In this document: positions 55,989 through 64,000 of the stretch, piece after piece | Layout of the letters: each line of letters opens with the position of its first letter | How positions within the stretch are numbered: position 1 is the first letter of the stretch | DNA from: Gemmatimonadota bacterium | GTDB taxonomy: Bacteria; Latescibacterota; UBA2968; UBA8231 | NCBI GenBank assembly: GCA_018660835.1 | Contig: JABJJN010000031.1 | Coordinates: 24,722 to 88,721, forward strand | DNA: 64,000 nt | Reading direction: 5' to 3' | Translations under genes and position numbers: made by a program | The notes under the pieces: generated by a model | The model's database searches: none | The model's input: the letters and a program-made list of their open reading frames with translations, nothing else | Told to the model about the DNA's origin: nothing

Positions 55989-57347
55989 ATGAAAACAGCC
56001 AAATTTGGCGGCAGTTCGCTGGCGTCCGCTGCACAGATCCGCAAGGTCTGCGATATCATTACGGCAGATACCTCGCGGCGTCTGATTATCGTGAGTGCTC
56101 CTGGCAAACGAACCGCACAGGACACGAAGGTGACGGATCTGCTGATCCAGGCGGCGGAAGCGCGACTCACGCATCAAGACGGCGAGCAAGAGATGGGTCT
56201 CGTGGAGGCTCGTTATGTCGAGATCGCTAGCGGCCTGGGGCTTGAGCAGGATGATGTGGACCCGATCATCGCCGACCTACGTCATCGACTGCAAGCTGAC
56301 ACGGCGGATGAAGGTCTATTTCTCGATACCATGAAGGCCGCAGGCGAAGCCAATAGTGCGCGTCTGACAGCAGCATTTCTTCGTCATCGAGGTGTCGACG
56401 CACACTATGTGGATCCGGGCGAAGCGGGGATGATTCTATCCGATGAACCTGGCAATGCCCGCGTCCTGACCCAATCCTATGGGCGTCTGCGAGGACTACG
56501 GGATCGCGCGGGGATCACCATCTTCCCTGGTTTCTTCGGTTACACCGAGGCCGGTCGTCTGGTGACGTTCCCCAGGGGTGGATCTGACATCACGGGCGCC
56601 ATCCTGGCGGCGGCCGTCGATGCCGAACTCTATGAGAATTTCACCGATGTCGATTCGGTCTTTGCGGCCAGTCCCAGACTTATCGATGCGCCGGCCCCTG
56701 TCGACGAGATCACCTATCGTGAGATGCGCGAACTTTCGTACGCAGGTTTTTCCGTTTTCCACGATGAGGCACTCGAGCCCGTCGTCCGTGCAGGCATCCC
56801 GGTCGCCGTAAAGAACACGAACAATCCGGCGGCATCCGGTACACGCATCGTCACGACACGCCAGGTAGGCGACACTCCCGTCGTCGGGATCGCAGCCACT
56901 GCCGGCTTTTGCACGGTCTATGTCAGCCGCTATCTGATGAATCGGGAGATCGGCTTCGGCCGCCGGTTGCTGGAGATCTTCGAAGACGAAGCAATTCCCT
57001 TCGAGCATACGCCGTCGGGTATCGATAATCTGTCCATTATCGTTCGTGAAGACTTCTTCGACCACGCCGCCGAAGAGCGAGTTCTGCGTCGCATCCGGCA
57101 CGAACTGGATGCCGACGAAGTATCCGTCAAACGGGGTCTGGCATTGGTCATGGTCGTCGGCGAAGGCATGAGCCACACGGTGGGACTGGCGGCGCGCGCC
57201 ACGGCCGCATTTCGTCAGGCTGGGGTCAATCTGGAAATGATGAACCAGGGCTCCAGCGAAGTGAGCATGATGTTCGGCGTGAAGGACCATGATGTAGACG
57301 ACGCTGTGTGCTCTCTCTACACCGAGTTTTTTCCCAGCGACCACTGA
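55989..57347 (+). CDS. lysC: Aspartate kinase
   Basis: From the ATG at 55989 (starts MKTAKFGGSSLASAAQIRKV), 452 residues. The amino-acid-kinase domain is marked by KFGGSS and LVTFPRGGSDITGAILA; it ends in two ACT-type regulatory domains (about 310-452, including GFCTVYVSRYLMN and MVVGEGMSHTVGLAA). It makes aspartyl phosphate for the Lys/Thr/Met pathways and is probably feedback-inhibited. No homoserine dehydrogenase fusion is present. It follows the DapA-like gene by 44 bp. Confidence 0.93.
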   Translation: MKTAKFGGSSLASAAQIRKVCDIITADTSRRLIIVSAPGKRTAQDTKVTDLLIQAAEARLTHQDGEQEMGLVEARYVEIASGLGLEQDDVDPIIADLRHRLQADTADEGLFLDTMKAAGEANSARLTAAFLRHRGVDAHYVDPGEAGMILSDEPGNARVLTQSYGRLRGLRDRAGITIFPGFFGYTEAGRLVTFPRGGSDITGAILAAAVDAELYENFTDVDSVFAASPRLIDAPAPVDEITYREMRELSYAGFSVFHDEALEPVVRAGIPVAVKNTNNPAASGTRIVTTRQVGDTPVVGIAATAGFCTVYVSRYLMNREIGFGRRLLEIFEDEAIPFEHTPSGIDNLSIIVREDFFDHAAEERVLRRIRHELDADEVSVKRGLALVMVVGEGMSHTVGLAARATAAFRQAGVNLEMMNQGSSEVSMMFGVKDHDVDDAVCSLYTEFFPSDH

Positions 57348-57366
57348 TAGAAAAAGGGCGACCGTT

Positions 57367-60063
57367 ATGCGACTCCCCACCTATGTGCCTCGCCTGTTGT
57401 TGATATTGTGCTTCACAGCTGCGCAGGTGTTGCCCGCCGCTGAAGTCGATACCGAAACGGAAGCGCCCGAGACAGCTGCGGCGGCAGATGTTGTCGACGA
57501 TGCCGACAACGAAGAGGAAGAGGACAAGGGCCCTACCTTTGCCGAGACTGTTAAGGGATTTCGTCACCTTCCCGGTCTGTTCGATCTCTATATAGACGAC
57601 GAAGAGAACAAGGTTTTCCTGGCGCTCACACCAGAGCAATTTGGCGAAGTGTTCCTGTGCAATATCAGTCGTACTCAGGGCGACGGGTTCTTCTTTGACG
57701 CGGGTGCCACGATTGGCCTCGGACTATCTGGCTACGGTATGCCTATACGTTTCGACCGCGTGGGCAAGACGATCTTTTTCAAGCATCCCAATGTCTATTA
57801 CCAGGCGGAACCAGATGCCGCCATTCGGCGCGCCGTGGAGCGTCTATCCGATTCTGTGTTGGGGATGGCGACCATTGAAGGTCAACCCCACCCGGAAACC
57901 GGGGCCGTGTTATTGGACCCATCCCCTCTGTTCGTGCAGGACATCGCCATGATCGGCTTCGTCTTTAGCAAGATGGACGATGTGTCGTATTCGATCGATG
58001 CCGGTATGAGCTACTTCGGGGAGTTGACAAATCACCCCACCAATACGGAGGTGGATGTCGTTCTCACTTTCACGACATCATCGCCAAAAATCGAGATCCC
58101 GACTCTGCCTGACTCACGCTCCTTTCAGCACATCTATCACTACAGCCTATCACAGCTTCCCGACTCTGATTTCCGCCCCAGGATGGCAGATGATCGAGTC
58201 GGGCACTTTCTGACCCTGCATCAGGATTACACGTCGGTCCTGGATCACGACGCCTACGTGCGCTACGTCAATCGGTGGCATTTGGAAAAGGCCGAGCCAC
58301 GCTTCAAGGTTTCCAAACCCAAAGAGCCCATCGTCTACTGGCTGGAGAATACGATTCCAGTCGAATACCGTGACGCTGTGCGTGAGGGGGTCTTGTTGTG
58401 GAATGATGCCTTTGAGCGGATCGGCTTCGAGGATGCCATCGTCGTCAAACAACAACCGGATGCCGCCGACTGGGATGCCGCAGATGCACGGTATTCGACG
58501 ATCAGGTGGATGGTTCAACCAGGTCGAGGCTACGCCGTCGGCCCCTCACGAACCAATCCTTTCACCGGCGAAATCTACGACGCCGACATTCGCATCAGTG
58601 CTGACTTTATTCGCTACGCTTATCGTGAATTCACCGAGCTTGCCAATCCCGTTGCGCGCCGCCAACAGGCCATCGGTGACTCGATCGCCAGTACCCTTGG
58701 ACTGCTGGGTGATCCAATGCACACGTGCAGTATGGCGGATGGCCTGATGCAAGAAGCGGCCTTCGGGTGGCATGTCCTCAACGCCCGCGCCGGCGATGGC
58801 GGCATGGCGGATCCCGATGTGCAGAGCTACCTGCGTCAGCTGATCATCGAATTGGTGGCGCACGAAGTGGGACACACCCTTGGCCTGCGACACAATTTCA
58901 AGGCAAGCACCATACACACGCTCGCCGAATTACACGACCCCGAGACCAATCAGAGGGAAGGCGTTGCCGGTTCGGTCATGGACTACAACCCAGTCAATAT
59001 CGCACCTGATGGGCACCCACAGGGTGAGTACTACATGACACACCTCGGGACCTACGACTACTGGGCGATCGAATACGCTTACAAACCCCTCGACGAGGAT
59101 GGCGACAGCGAGCGCAAGCAACTGGCACGAATTGCATCGCGCGCTGCCGAGCCGGATCTCACATACGCCACCGATGAAGACGCATTCTACGACACCCGTG
59201 GGATCGATCCGCACGCGACACGGTGGGATCTGCGCGACGATGCCATCGCCCACTACCGAGATCTGATTTCGATCTCTGACGAGCTGTGGTCAAAGATGGA
59301 AGATAAATTCCAGAAGAAGGGTGAGCGCTATCAGACGCTGCGCCGGGTCTTTGGCTGGGGCTTCCGTCCCTATACATCCGGTACCGGCAATGTCGCGCGC
59401 TACGTCGGAGGCATTTTTCATCATCGCGATCACATCGGTGATCCCGACGGTCGCCAACCGTTTGTACCCGTGCCGGCCCAGCGGCAGCGTGAGGCATTGG
59501 CCTTTATCACTGAGCACGTGTTGGGTCCCGATGCATTTCAATGGTCACCTGAATTGCTCAACAAGCTGGCACCAGAACGCTGGCAGGATTTTACCTGGTC
59601 GCAGTACGTAGGTGTCACGCGGATCGAAACCCCGATCCACCAGCTCGTGTTGAATGTTCAACGACAGCCGCTGAATCGTTTCTACGATCCGATGCTCCTG
59701 CAACGCTTGCTGGATCTGGAGCTGCGTTTCCCGGCCGATGAGGAACCCTTCACGATGGCCGAACTGTTTGCGACACTGCGCTCCTCCATCTGGGCAGAGG
59801 CCATCCAGGGAGCACCAATCAACAGCTTCCGTCGGAATCTGCAACGAGAGCATCTGCATCACCTCGAGACGCTCGTCCTGCGCCTGCCTGCAGGAGCACC
59901 CGCCGACGCGCGCAGCCTGGCACGGGCGGACTTGGTGGCTATTGCAGAGGCGATTACTGCAGCCGACCGAACAACGCCGGTGGATGCCGTGACCCAGGCA
60001 CATCTTGTAGAAACCTCAGCTCAGATCACGGCGATGCTCAACGCGGGTTTCCACAGACAATAA
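57367..60063 (+). CDS. Exported zinc metalloprotease of the DUF5117/DUF4953 type
   Basis: 898 residues with a signal peptide (LLLILCFTAAQVLPAA). After an acidic linker comes the DUF5117-like N-terminal region (KGFRHLPGLFDLYIDDEENKVFL, core LPGLFDLYIDDEENK). The catalytic motif HEVGHTLGLRHNF (HExxHxxGxxH, metzincin type) is near residue 497, followed by SVMDYNP with the Met-turn. Secreted enzymes of this family are common in Bacteroidetes and related groups; their targets are largely unknown. It ends just before a terminator. Confidence 0.9.
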   Translation: MRLPTYVPRLLLILCFTAAQVLPAAEVDTETEAPETAAAADVVDDADNEEEEDKGPTFAETVKGFRHLPGLFDLYIDDEENKVFLALTPEQFGEVFLCNISRTQGDGFFFDAGATIGLGLSGYGMPIRFDRVGKTIFFKHPNVYYQAEPDAAIRRAVERLSDSVLGMATIEGQPHPETGAVLLDPSPLFVQDIAMIGFVFSKMDDVSYSIDAGMSYFGELTNHPTNTEVDVVLTFTTSSPKIEIPTLPDSRSFQHIYHYSLSQLPDSDFRPRMADDRVGHFLTLHQDYTSVLDHDAYVRYVNRWHLEKAEPRFKVSKPKEPIVYWLENTIPVEYRDAVREGVLLWNDAFERIGFEDAIVVKQQPDAADWDAADARYSTIRWMVQPGRGYAVGPSRTNPFTGEIYDADIRISADFIRYAYREFTELANPVARRQQAIGDSIASTLGLLGDPMHTCSMADGLMQEAAFGWHVLNARAGDGGMADPDVQSYLRQLIIELVAHEVGHTLGLRHNFKASTIHTLAELHDPETNQREGVAGSVMDYNPVNIAPDGHPQGEYYMTHLGTYDYWAIEYAYKPLDEDGDSERKQLARIASRAAEPDLTYATDEDAFYDTRGIDPHATRWDLRDDAIAHYRDLISISDELWSKMEDKFQKKGERYQTLRRVFGWGFRPYTSGTGNVARYVGGIFHHRDHIGDPDGRQPFVPVPAQRQREALAFITEHVLGPDAFQWSPELLNKLAPERWQDFTWSQYVGVTRIETPIHQLVLNVQRQPLNRFYDPMLLQRLLDLELRFPADEEPFTMAELFATLRSSIWAEAIQGAPINSFRRNLQREHLHHLETLVLRLPAGAPADARSLARADLVAIAEAITAADRTTPVDAVTQAHLVETSAQITAMLNAGFHRQ

Positions 60064-60120
60064 CACGCCTCAAGGCCACGAAGATCGTGGTCACTGATTT
60101 CGCGCAATTGCACGATTTTG

Positions 60121-60156
60121 AAGCGACCCACAGCAGACGCGGTGGGTCGCTTCTGT
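60121..60156 (+). terminator. Terminator after the metalloprotease gene
   Basis: AAGCGACCCAC/GTGGGTCGCTT (11 bp stem, 10-base loop) followed by TTCTGTTAT (weak T-rich tail). Confidence 0.7.
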
Positions 60157-60169
60157 TATACTCCCTGCC

Positions 60170-63100
60170 ATGCTTTGTTATCCGCTCAGACAGCTGCAAC
60201 TGGCATGTGACGCCGAGCCGCTGGCCCGAAAAATTCTCTTCGTCCCCAGGTTGCGTACGGGGCATACCTTGCTGGCTTCCCTGGCTCGACACGGAGTGAG
60301 CTGGACGAATCTGCACGTCACAACACCTGTTGATTGTGCGCGTGATCTAACACAAGTCGATATCGCCCTGGGCGGTGGTCGAATCCTGGGTGCAGACGAG
60401 GGCTGGTTGTTGTCGAGTGAGGTATTGGCTCAGCGACCGGCAGAAGCCGAAGCGTGTTATGGTAGGATCGGTCCTTCCACACCACAGGCGTTGTACAGAA
60501 CCCTGTCGGCTCTGCGACAGGGTGGTATTGGTCCTGCCGAACTGGAGCAGGCGGAACGATCGGATCACCTGCGCATATTGCTGGCAGAATACGAACAGCA
60601 GTTAGAAAACGGCCAGTGGTGGGACGAAGCGGAGATCCTGCGGCGGGCGACGCAGAACATGGGTGATTCAGTTCCAGCGCAGGATGTGCACTATCTGATC
60701 CTCGATGAAACAGAATTGTCCACCCGAGAACAGGCCTTTGTTGAGGGCCGATCAGGATCGGGTCTGCGACGGATAGGCCGAGCCGATTACGGTGTCGAGG
60801 TACCGTCTCATTGTGCTCATCGGCAAATGCATCACGCCGACGTCGTGGGTCTTGGTCGCGTCTCGACGACGGCAGGAGCCGATTTCCAGAACGCCAGGTT
60901 GGCGGGCCTGGTACAGGGGGATCTGTTTCTTGACTCTCTGCTGCAAGCGGCCCAACCAGAATCAAAAGCGGCACCAGAAGATGTCGACGTCGAGCCAGCT
61001 GGGCGTCTGCTGACGACGGGGCTCGCAGCAGAGGATGCTGCCACGGTGCGGTTGTGGCAGGCGACAGGACACGAAAGTGAGGTCCGCGCCGTGCTGCGTG
61101 ATCTACTTGATCGGCAGTTGCCGCTGGATGACGTGGAGATCGTCTATCCCACAGCTCACAACACGTATCTGCCCTTGCTCTACGATGCGATCTGCCGATT
61201 CGACATCGCAGCGCACTTCACGGGAGGGGTACCTGCCTCGATGACACGTGTCGGACGCTGCCTGCGTGCTTTCCTCGTCTGGATCGAGCAGGATCTCGAT
61301 GGCCGCGTACTGATCGACGCCTTGCGTTCCGGTGATATCTCCTGGAATCAACCCGAGGTGAGTGTCGCACAAGTCACAGCCTGGTTGCTGCAGGGACGAG
61401 TCGATAGAGGTCGAGACGCGGCAGCGATGGCTTTGAGGCGTGTTGCCGCACGCAGTTCACGGTCTCCCGATCATCAAGCACGACAGCAGGCCTTGCAACA
61501 AGCAGAAGCTCGCTTGCAGCAGTTTGTCGCGCACGTGCCCGACGAAACGGAAATAGATCTCTCACAATTGGCGCAGGGAGCGCTCGGGTTTCTGCAAATG
61601 GTGGCTGCAGAGCAAGAGACGGATTGGGAGGAACCGGTCCTCGCTAGACTGGCAAATATCTCAGCCCTTGGGGCCACGAGTCGTCAGCCTCGACATCAAC
61701 AAGCACGACAACTGTTACACCAGCTTTCGTCCGTACGGGTCAACGCCAAGGAACCGGGACCTGGCCGACTGGCCATCTCGTCTATTGCGGACGGCGGCTA
61801 TTCAGGACGTTCACACCTCTATGTACTCGGCCTCTCAGAGTCTCACTTCCCATCTCCCGCATCGCCTGATTCGGCTCTGTCTGACGCAGACAGAGAGCGT
61901 TGGTCACTGCCATTGTCACGAGACCGACCGCAAGCAGACACAATGCATCTGGTTCGTGTGATGGGGGTCTCCCGGCAAGTTACGCTCAGTGCCCATCGAC
62001 TCGCTTTGGCCGATGGGCGCGAGCCTTTCCCAACCCCCCTGTTTTCTCAAGCCGAGCGGCAGCTGCAGGCAAGACCTGTCTGGCAGCGACCCATGTCAGT
62101 GACGGGCACGGGGTGTGACGACCTGGAACGATTACTTGGCCAACGTCGACGGCAAGCCTACAAAGGCGCCATTGCTGAGGCCTTTGCCGCAGTACATCGG
62201 GGCTTTGACGCTGACCGTGCACGCGGGTTGGGTGTGACCCGATTTGACGGTTGGATCGGATCCGAGGCGAAGGCGATGGAAATGGATCGTCCCTGGTCGG
62301 CGCGCATGTTGGAGACCCTGGCCAACTGCCCGCGTCGTTGGCTCTGGGAAGACGGACTGACGTTGAGGGTCATCGATGAGCCTGCACGTGACCCAAGACG
62401 CTGGCTCCAACCCATGGAGAGGGGCAATCTTCTGCATGGGGTATTCCTCGATTTCATGCGATATCTGCAAGACAGAGAGCAGACACCAGACGAGGACCAT
62501 GCGTCGGTTCTTGCCTCTCTGGTAGATGTCGCCATCGAGCAGATGCAGACACAAGTGCCGGTTACGATGCAAGCTGCCTATCGCAATGACCGACGTCGAA
62601 TCGAGCAGGCGGCACAGGTATTTCTGCAGGCAGAAGCGGAGCATTTCCGTGACAGACCCGGGCTGCAGGCGGTTGAATTTGAACGTGATTTCGGTGGCCC
62701 AGACGATCCAACCGTCATTGATCTGGGCGAGACGATCTTGCCTCTTCGCGGTCGCATCGATCGCATCGATCGTGTGCCCGGTACGGCGGATGAAGATCCT
62801 GCCTACGAGGTTTGGGACTACAAGACGGGCAGCACGTATGATTTCGACCAGGCAGACTTGTTGGCGGGAGGCCGACGACTGCAGTGGGCCCTGTATGCCT
62901 TGGTGGTTCCGCACCTGATGGGAGAGGCCGCGCACGTGAGTCAAAGTGGCTACCTGTTTGCCAGCGACCGTGGCGCAGGACAGCGCTTCGTCGCGTCGCC
63001 GCTTTCCCCCCATGATCTGGGCCGAGTTCTCCAGCCCCTGCTGGATATGGTGCGACAAGGATTGTTTCCAGCGATTCACAAGGGGGGTGCAGGCAGACCT

Positions 63101-63346
63101 TGTCGCTTCTGTGACTTTCGTCGAATCTGCTCAACCGAAGCACATGACGACAAAGGTCTGGCCAGTCGCCGCGAGACGATGACCCACTGGACAGGTCTCG
63201 TAGAAGGGTGGGCGCAGGCCAAAGCAACAGCACGTACCCAGGCGAGCCAGGTCGTTGAGAAACGCCTGGCGGAACGTGGCTTGAACGTGGCAGATATTGG
63301 TCCGCTGGAGGCACTCGACCAGATCAACGCGTGGGTGTCATCGTGA
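60170..63346 (+). CDS. AddB-like exonuclease subunit with PD-(D/E)XK nuclease and Fe-S cluster
   Basis: 1058 residues. A degenerate helicase-like N-terminal part lacks a Walker A motif (the start reads LFVPRLRTGHTLL). The C-terminal nuclease core has GRIDRIDR and VWDYKTG with the PD-(D/E)XK Asp and Lys, near residues 860-885. Cys720 (ANCPRRW) together with Cys978, Cys981 and Cys987 (CRFCDFRRIC) show the same spacing (Cx2Cx5C) as the 4Fe-4S site of AddB. It overlaps the downstream helicase gene (GTGA), the order found in addBA operons. Roles in RecBCD-like double-strand break repair are inferred. Confidence 0.85.
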   Translation: MLCYPLRQLQLACDAEPLARKILFVPRLRTGHTLLASLARHGVSWTNLHVTTPVDCARDLTQVDIALGGGRILGADEGWLLSSEVLAQRPAEAEACYGRIGPSTPQALYRTLSALRQGGIGPAELEQAERSDHLRILLAEYEQQLENGQWWDEAEILRRATQNMGDSVPAQDVHYLILDETELSTREQAFVEGRSGSGLRRIGRADYGVEVPSHCAHRQMHHADVVGLGRVSTTAGADFQNARLAGLVQGDLFLDSLLQAAQPESKAAPEDVDVEPAGRLLTTGLAAEDAATVRLWQATGHESEVRAVLRDLLDRQLPLDDVEIVYPTAHNTYLPLLYDAICRFDIAAHFTGGVPASMTRVGRCLRAFLVWIEQDLDGRVLIDALRSGDISWNQPEVSVAQVTAWLLQGRVDRGRDAAAMALRRVAARSSRSPDHQARQQALQQAEARLQQFVAHVPDETEIDLSQLAQGALGFLQMVAAEQETDWEEPVLARLANISALGATSRQPRHQQARQLLHQLSSVRVNAKEPGPGRLAISSIADGGYSGRSHLYVLGLSESHFPSPASPDSALSDADRERWSLPLSRDRPQADTMHLVRVMGVSRQVTLSAHRLALADGREPFPTPLFSQAERQLQARPVWQRPMSVTGTGCDDLERLLGQRRRQAYKGAIAEAFAAVHRGFDADRARGLGVTRFDGWIGSEAKAMEMDRPWSARMLETLANCPRRWLWEDGLTLRVIDEPARDPRRWLQPMERGNLLHGVFLDFMRYLQDREQTPDEDHASVLASLVDVAIEQMQTQVPVTMQAAYRNDRRRIEQAAQVFLQAEAEHFRDRPGLQAVEFERDFGGPDDPTVIDLGETILPLRGRIDRIDRVPGTADEDPAYEVWDYKTGSTYDFDQADLLAGGRRLQWALYALVVPHLMGEAAHVSQSGYLFASDRGAGQRFVASPLSPHDLGRVLQPLLDMVRQGLFPAIHKGGAGRPCRFCDFRRICSTEAHDDKGLASRRETMTHWTGLVEGWAQAKATARTQASQVVEKRLAERGLNVADIGPLEALDQINAWVSS

Positions 63347-64000
63347 GCGAGCCAATTGATCAGCCGGCGCGGCTGCGATTGCGTCAGCAGCTAGACCGCA
63401 GTGTGATGTGTCTCGCCGGTGCAGGGGCAGGCAAGACACATGAACTCGTCCTGCGAATGGTCGAATGCATTCGACAAGGCCGCTGTCGTATCGACGAGAT
63501 TGCTGCCATCACCTTCACACGCAAGGCGGCGGGTGAGCTACGCGGCCGCTTCTACGAAGGCTTGCAGTCTGCCTCCGAGACCACTACAGAGGTTGGCGGT
63601 GACCCGGGAGAGATATCCCGCTTAGGTCAGGCTGTGCGCCATTTGGACCGGTGCACGATCGGGACCATCCACGCATTCTGCGCCCGCATCCTGCGGGAAT
63701 ATCCTGCCGAGGCTGGGCTTCCAGGCGATTTCCACGAAGTGGAGGAGCGTGAGGAATTGTGGCTTGCGCGCGACGCCTGGGATCGCTTCCTCGAAGCGCG
63801 CTCCGCAGCAGGGGATCCACGACTCCTGTCCATTGAGGAGACGGGACTGACGGCCGAGCAATTCTACCAGTTCTTTCTGTCTCGCTGCCAATACAGTGAC
63901 CTGCCCCTCAAACCCACCGAGCAATCTCAGCCGGATCTGCAAACTCCCACAGATCAGCTGCGAGAATTCGTCGAGCAAGTCGCAGCACAAATCCCCGAGA
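63343..64000 (+). CDS. AddA/UvrD-like ATP-dependent helicase, 3' end outside the window
   Basis: Starts at GTG overlapping the previous TGA and stays open for 219 codons to the window edge. UvrD-family motifs: Walker A AGAGAGKTHEL (about residues 27-37), motif Ia ITFTRKAAGELRGR and TIHAFCARILREYP. The missing part would show the remaining helicase motifs and, if AddA, a C-terminal nuclease. Pairing with the AddB-like gene suggests AddA. Confidence 0.85.
   Translation, partial: MSEPIDQPARLRLRQQLDRSVMCLAGAGAGKTHELVLRMVECIRQGRCRIDEIAAITFTRKAAGELRGRFYEGLQSASETTTEVGGDPGEISRLGQAVRHLDRCTIGTIHAFCARILREYPAEAGLPGDFHEVEEREELWLARDAWDRFLEARSAAGDPRLLSIEETGLTAEQFYQFFLSRCQYSDLPLKPTEQSQPDLQTPTDQLREFVEQVAAQIPE

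Noticed and set aside
56496..57380. 294-codon minus-strand frame opposite aspartate kinase
   Set aside because: Antisense shadow of conserved ACT and kinase regions.
62132..63079. 315-codon minus-strand frame inside the AddB-like gene
   Set aside because: It lies antisense to the conserved nuclease core with Fe-S cysteines; no independent pattern.

Overview
The window is chromosomal DNA from a Gram-negative bacterium, and it contains the replication origin. Proteins with signal peptides and lipoboxes, System I cytochrome c maturation genes (ccm) and a type-B succinate dehydrogenase point to a respiring diderm with an active TCA cycle. By eye the base composition is moderately GC-rich. The protein styles do not match any common proteobacterial genus. 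They would fit an uncultured lineage (FCB-group or Latescibacterota-like), but that placement is a guess that only a marker-gene tree could settle.

Layout. 1-8.1 kb, all plus strand: a TPR protein cut by the window edge, a Crp/Fnr regulator, a sigma54 activator with a degenerate receiver, a Do-like protease, an M24 peptidase and a THUMP-like methyltransferase that seems to start at a CTG. 8.1-14.6 kb: a ccm operon in the order ccmE, ccmF, zinc-ribbon membrane protein, carboxypeptidase-regulatory-like membrane protein, ccmA, ccmB, ccmC, ccmD. Its CcmE has CxxxY instead of HxxxY and there is no ccmH. 14.7-17.1 kb: two tandem DUF151-UVR proteins and two lipoproteins. 17.1-17.57 kb: a gene-free stretch with a good promoter and many hairpins. 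17.6-20.5 kb: two glycosyltransferases and a CPBP protease. 20.5-26.3 kb: sucCD on the minus strand, divergent from sdhCAB on the plus strand.

26.3-32.5 kb, minus strand: rpmA, rplU, RNase E/G, an S41 protease, tmk and a CDP-alcohol phosphatidyltransferase. 32.5-46.8 kb is the origin region. The leftward block rpmH-rnpA-yidC-mnmE-rsmG diverges from dnaA-dnaN-recF-dciA-gyrB-gyrA. DnaA boxes cluster both between dnaA and dnaN (beside an AT-rich stretch) and just beyond rsmG. Two perfect parS palindromes flank the rsmG start, yet no parAB genes lie nearby. 46.9-47.3 kb: tRNA-Ser(TGA), tRNA-Ser(GCT), tRNA-Gln(CTG) and a strong terminator.

47.4-64 kb: a YceI-like protein with an apparent signal-peptide frameshift; a sugar ABC importer (two permeases and a binding protein, no ATPase) joined to a sulfatase, which suggests use of sulfated glycans; a SthA-like transhydrogenase; a small zinc-ribbon protein; a DapA-family aldolase followed by aspartate kinase; a large HExxH metalloprotease; and an AddB-like Fe-S nuclease overlapping the start of an AddA/UvrD-like helicase that runs off the window.

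The most rewarding points to check are the variant ccm operon with its two uncharacterised membrane proteins, the structured gene-free region at 17.1-17.57 kb, the bipartite origin with tandem parS, and several key-residue changes (thymidylate kinase P-loop, GyrA quinolone pocket, sigma54 activator loop).
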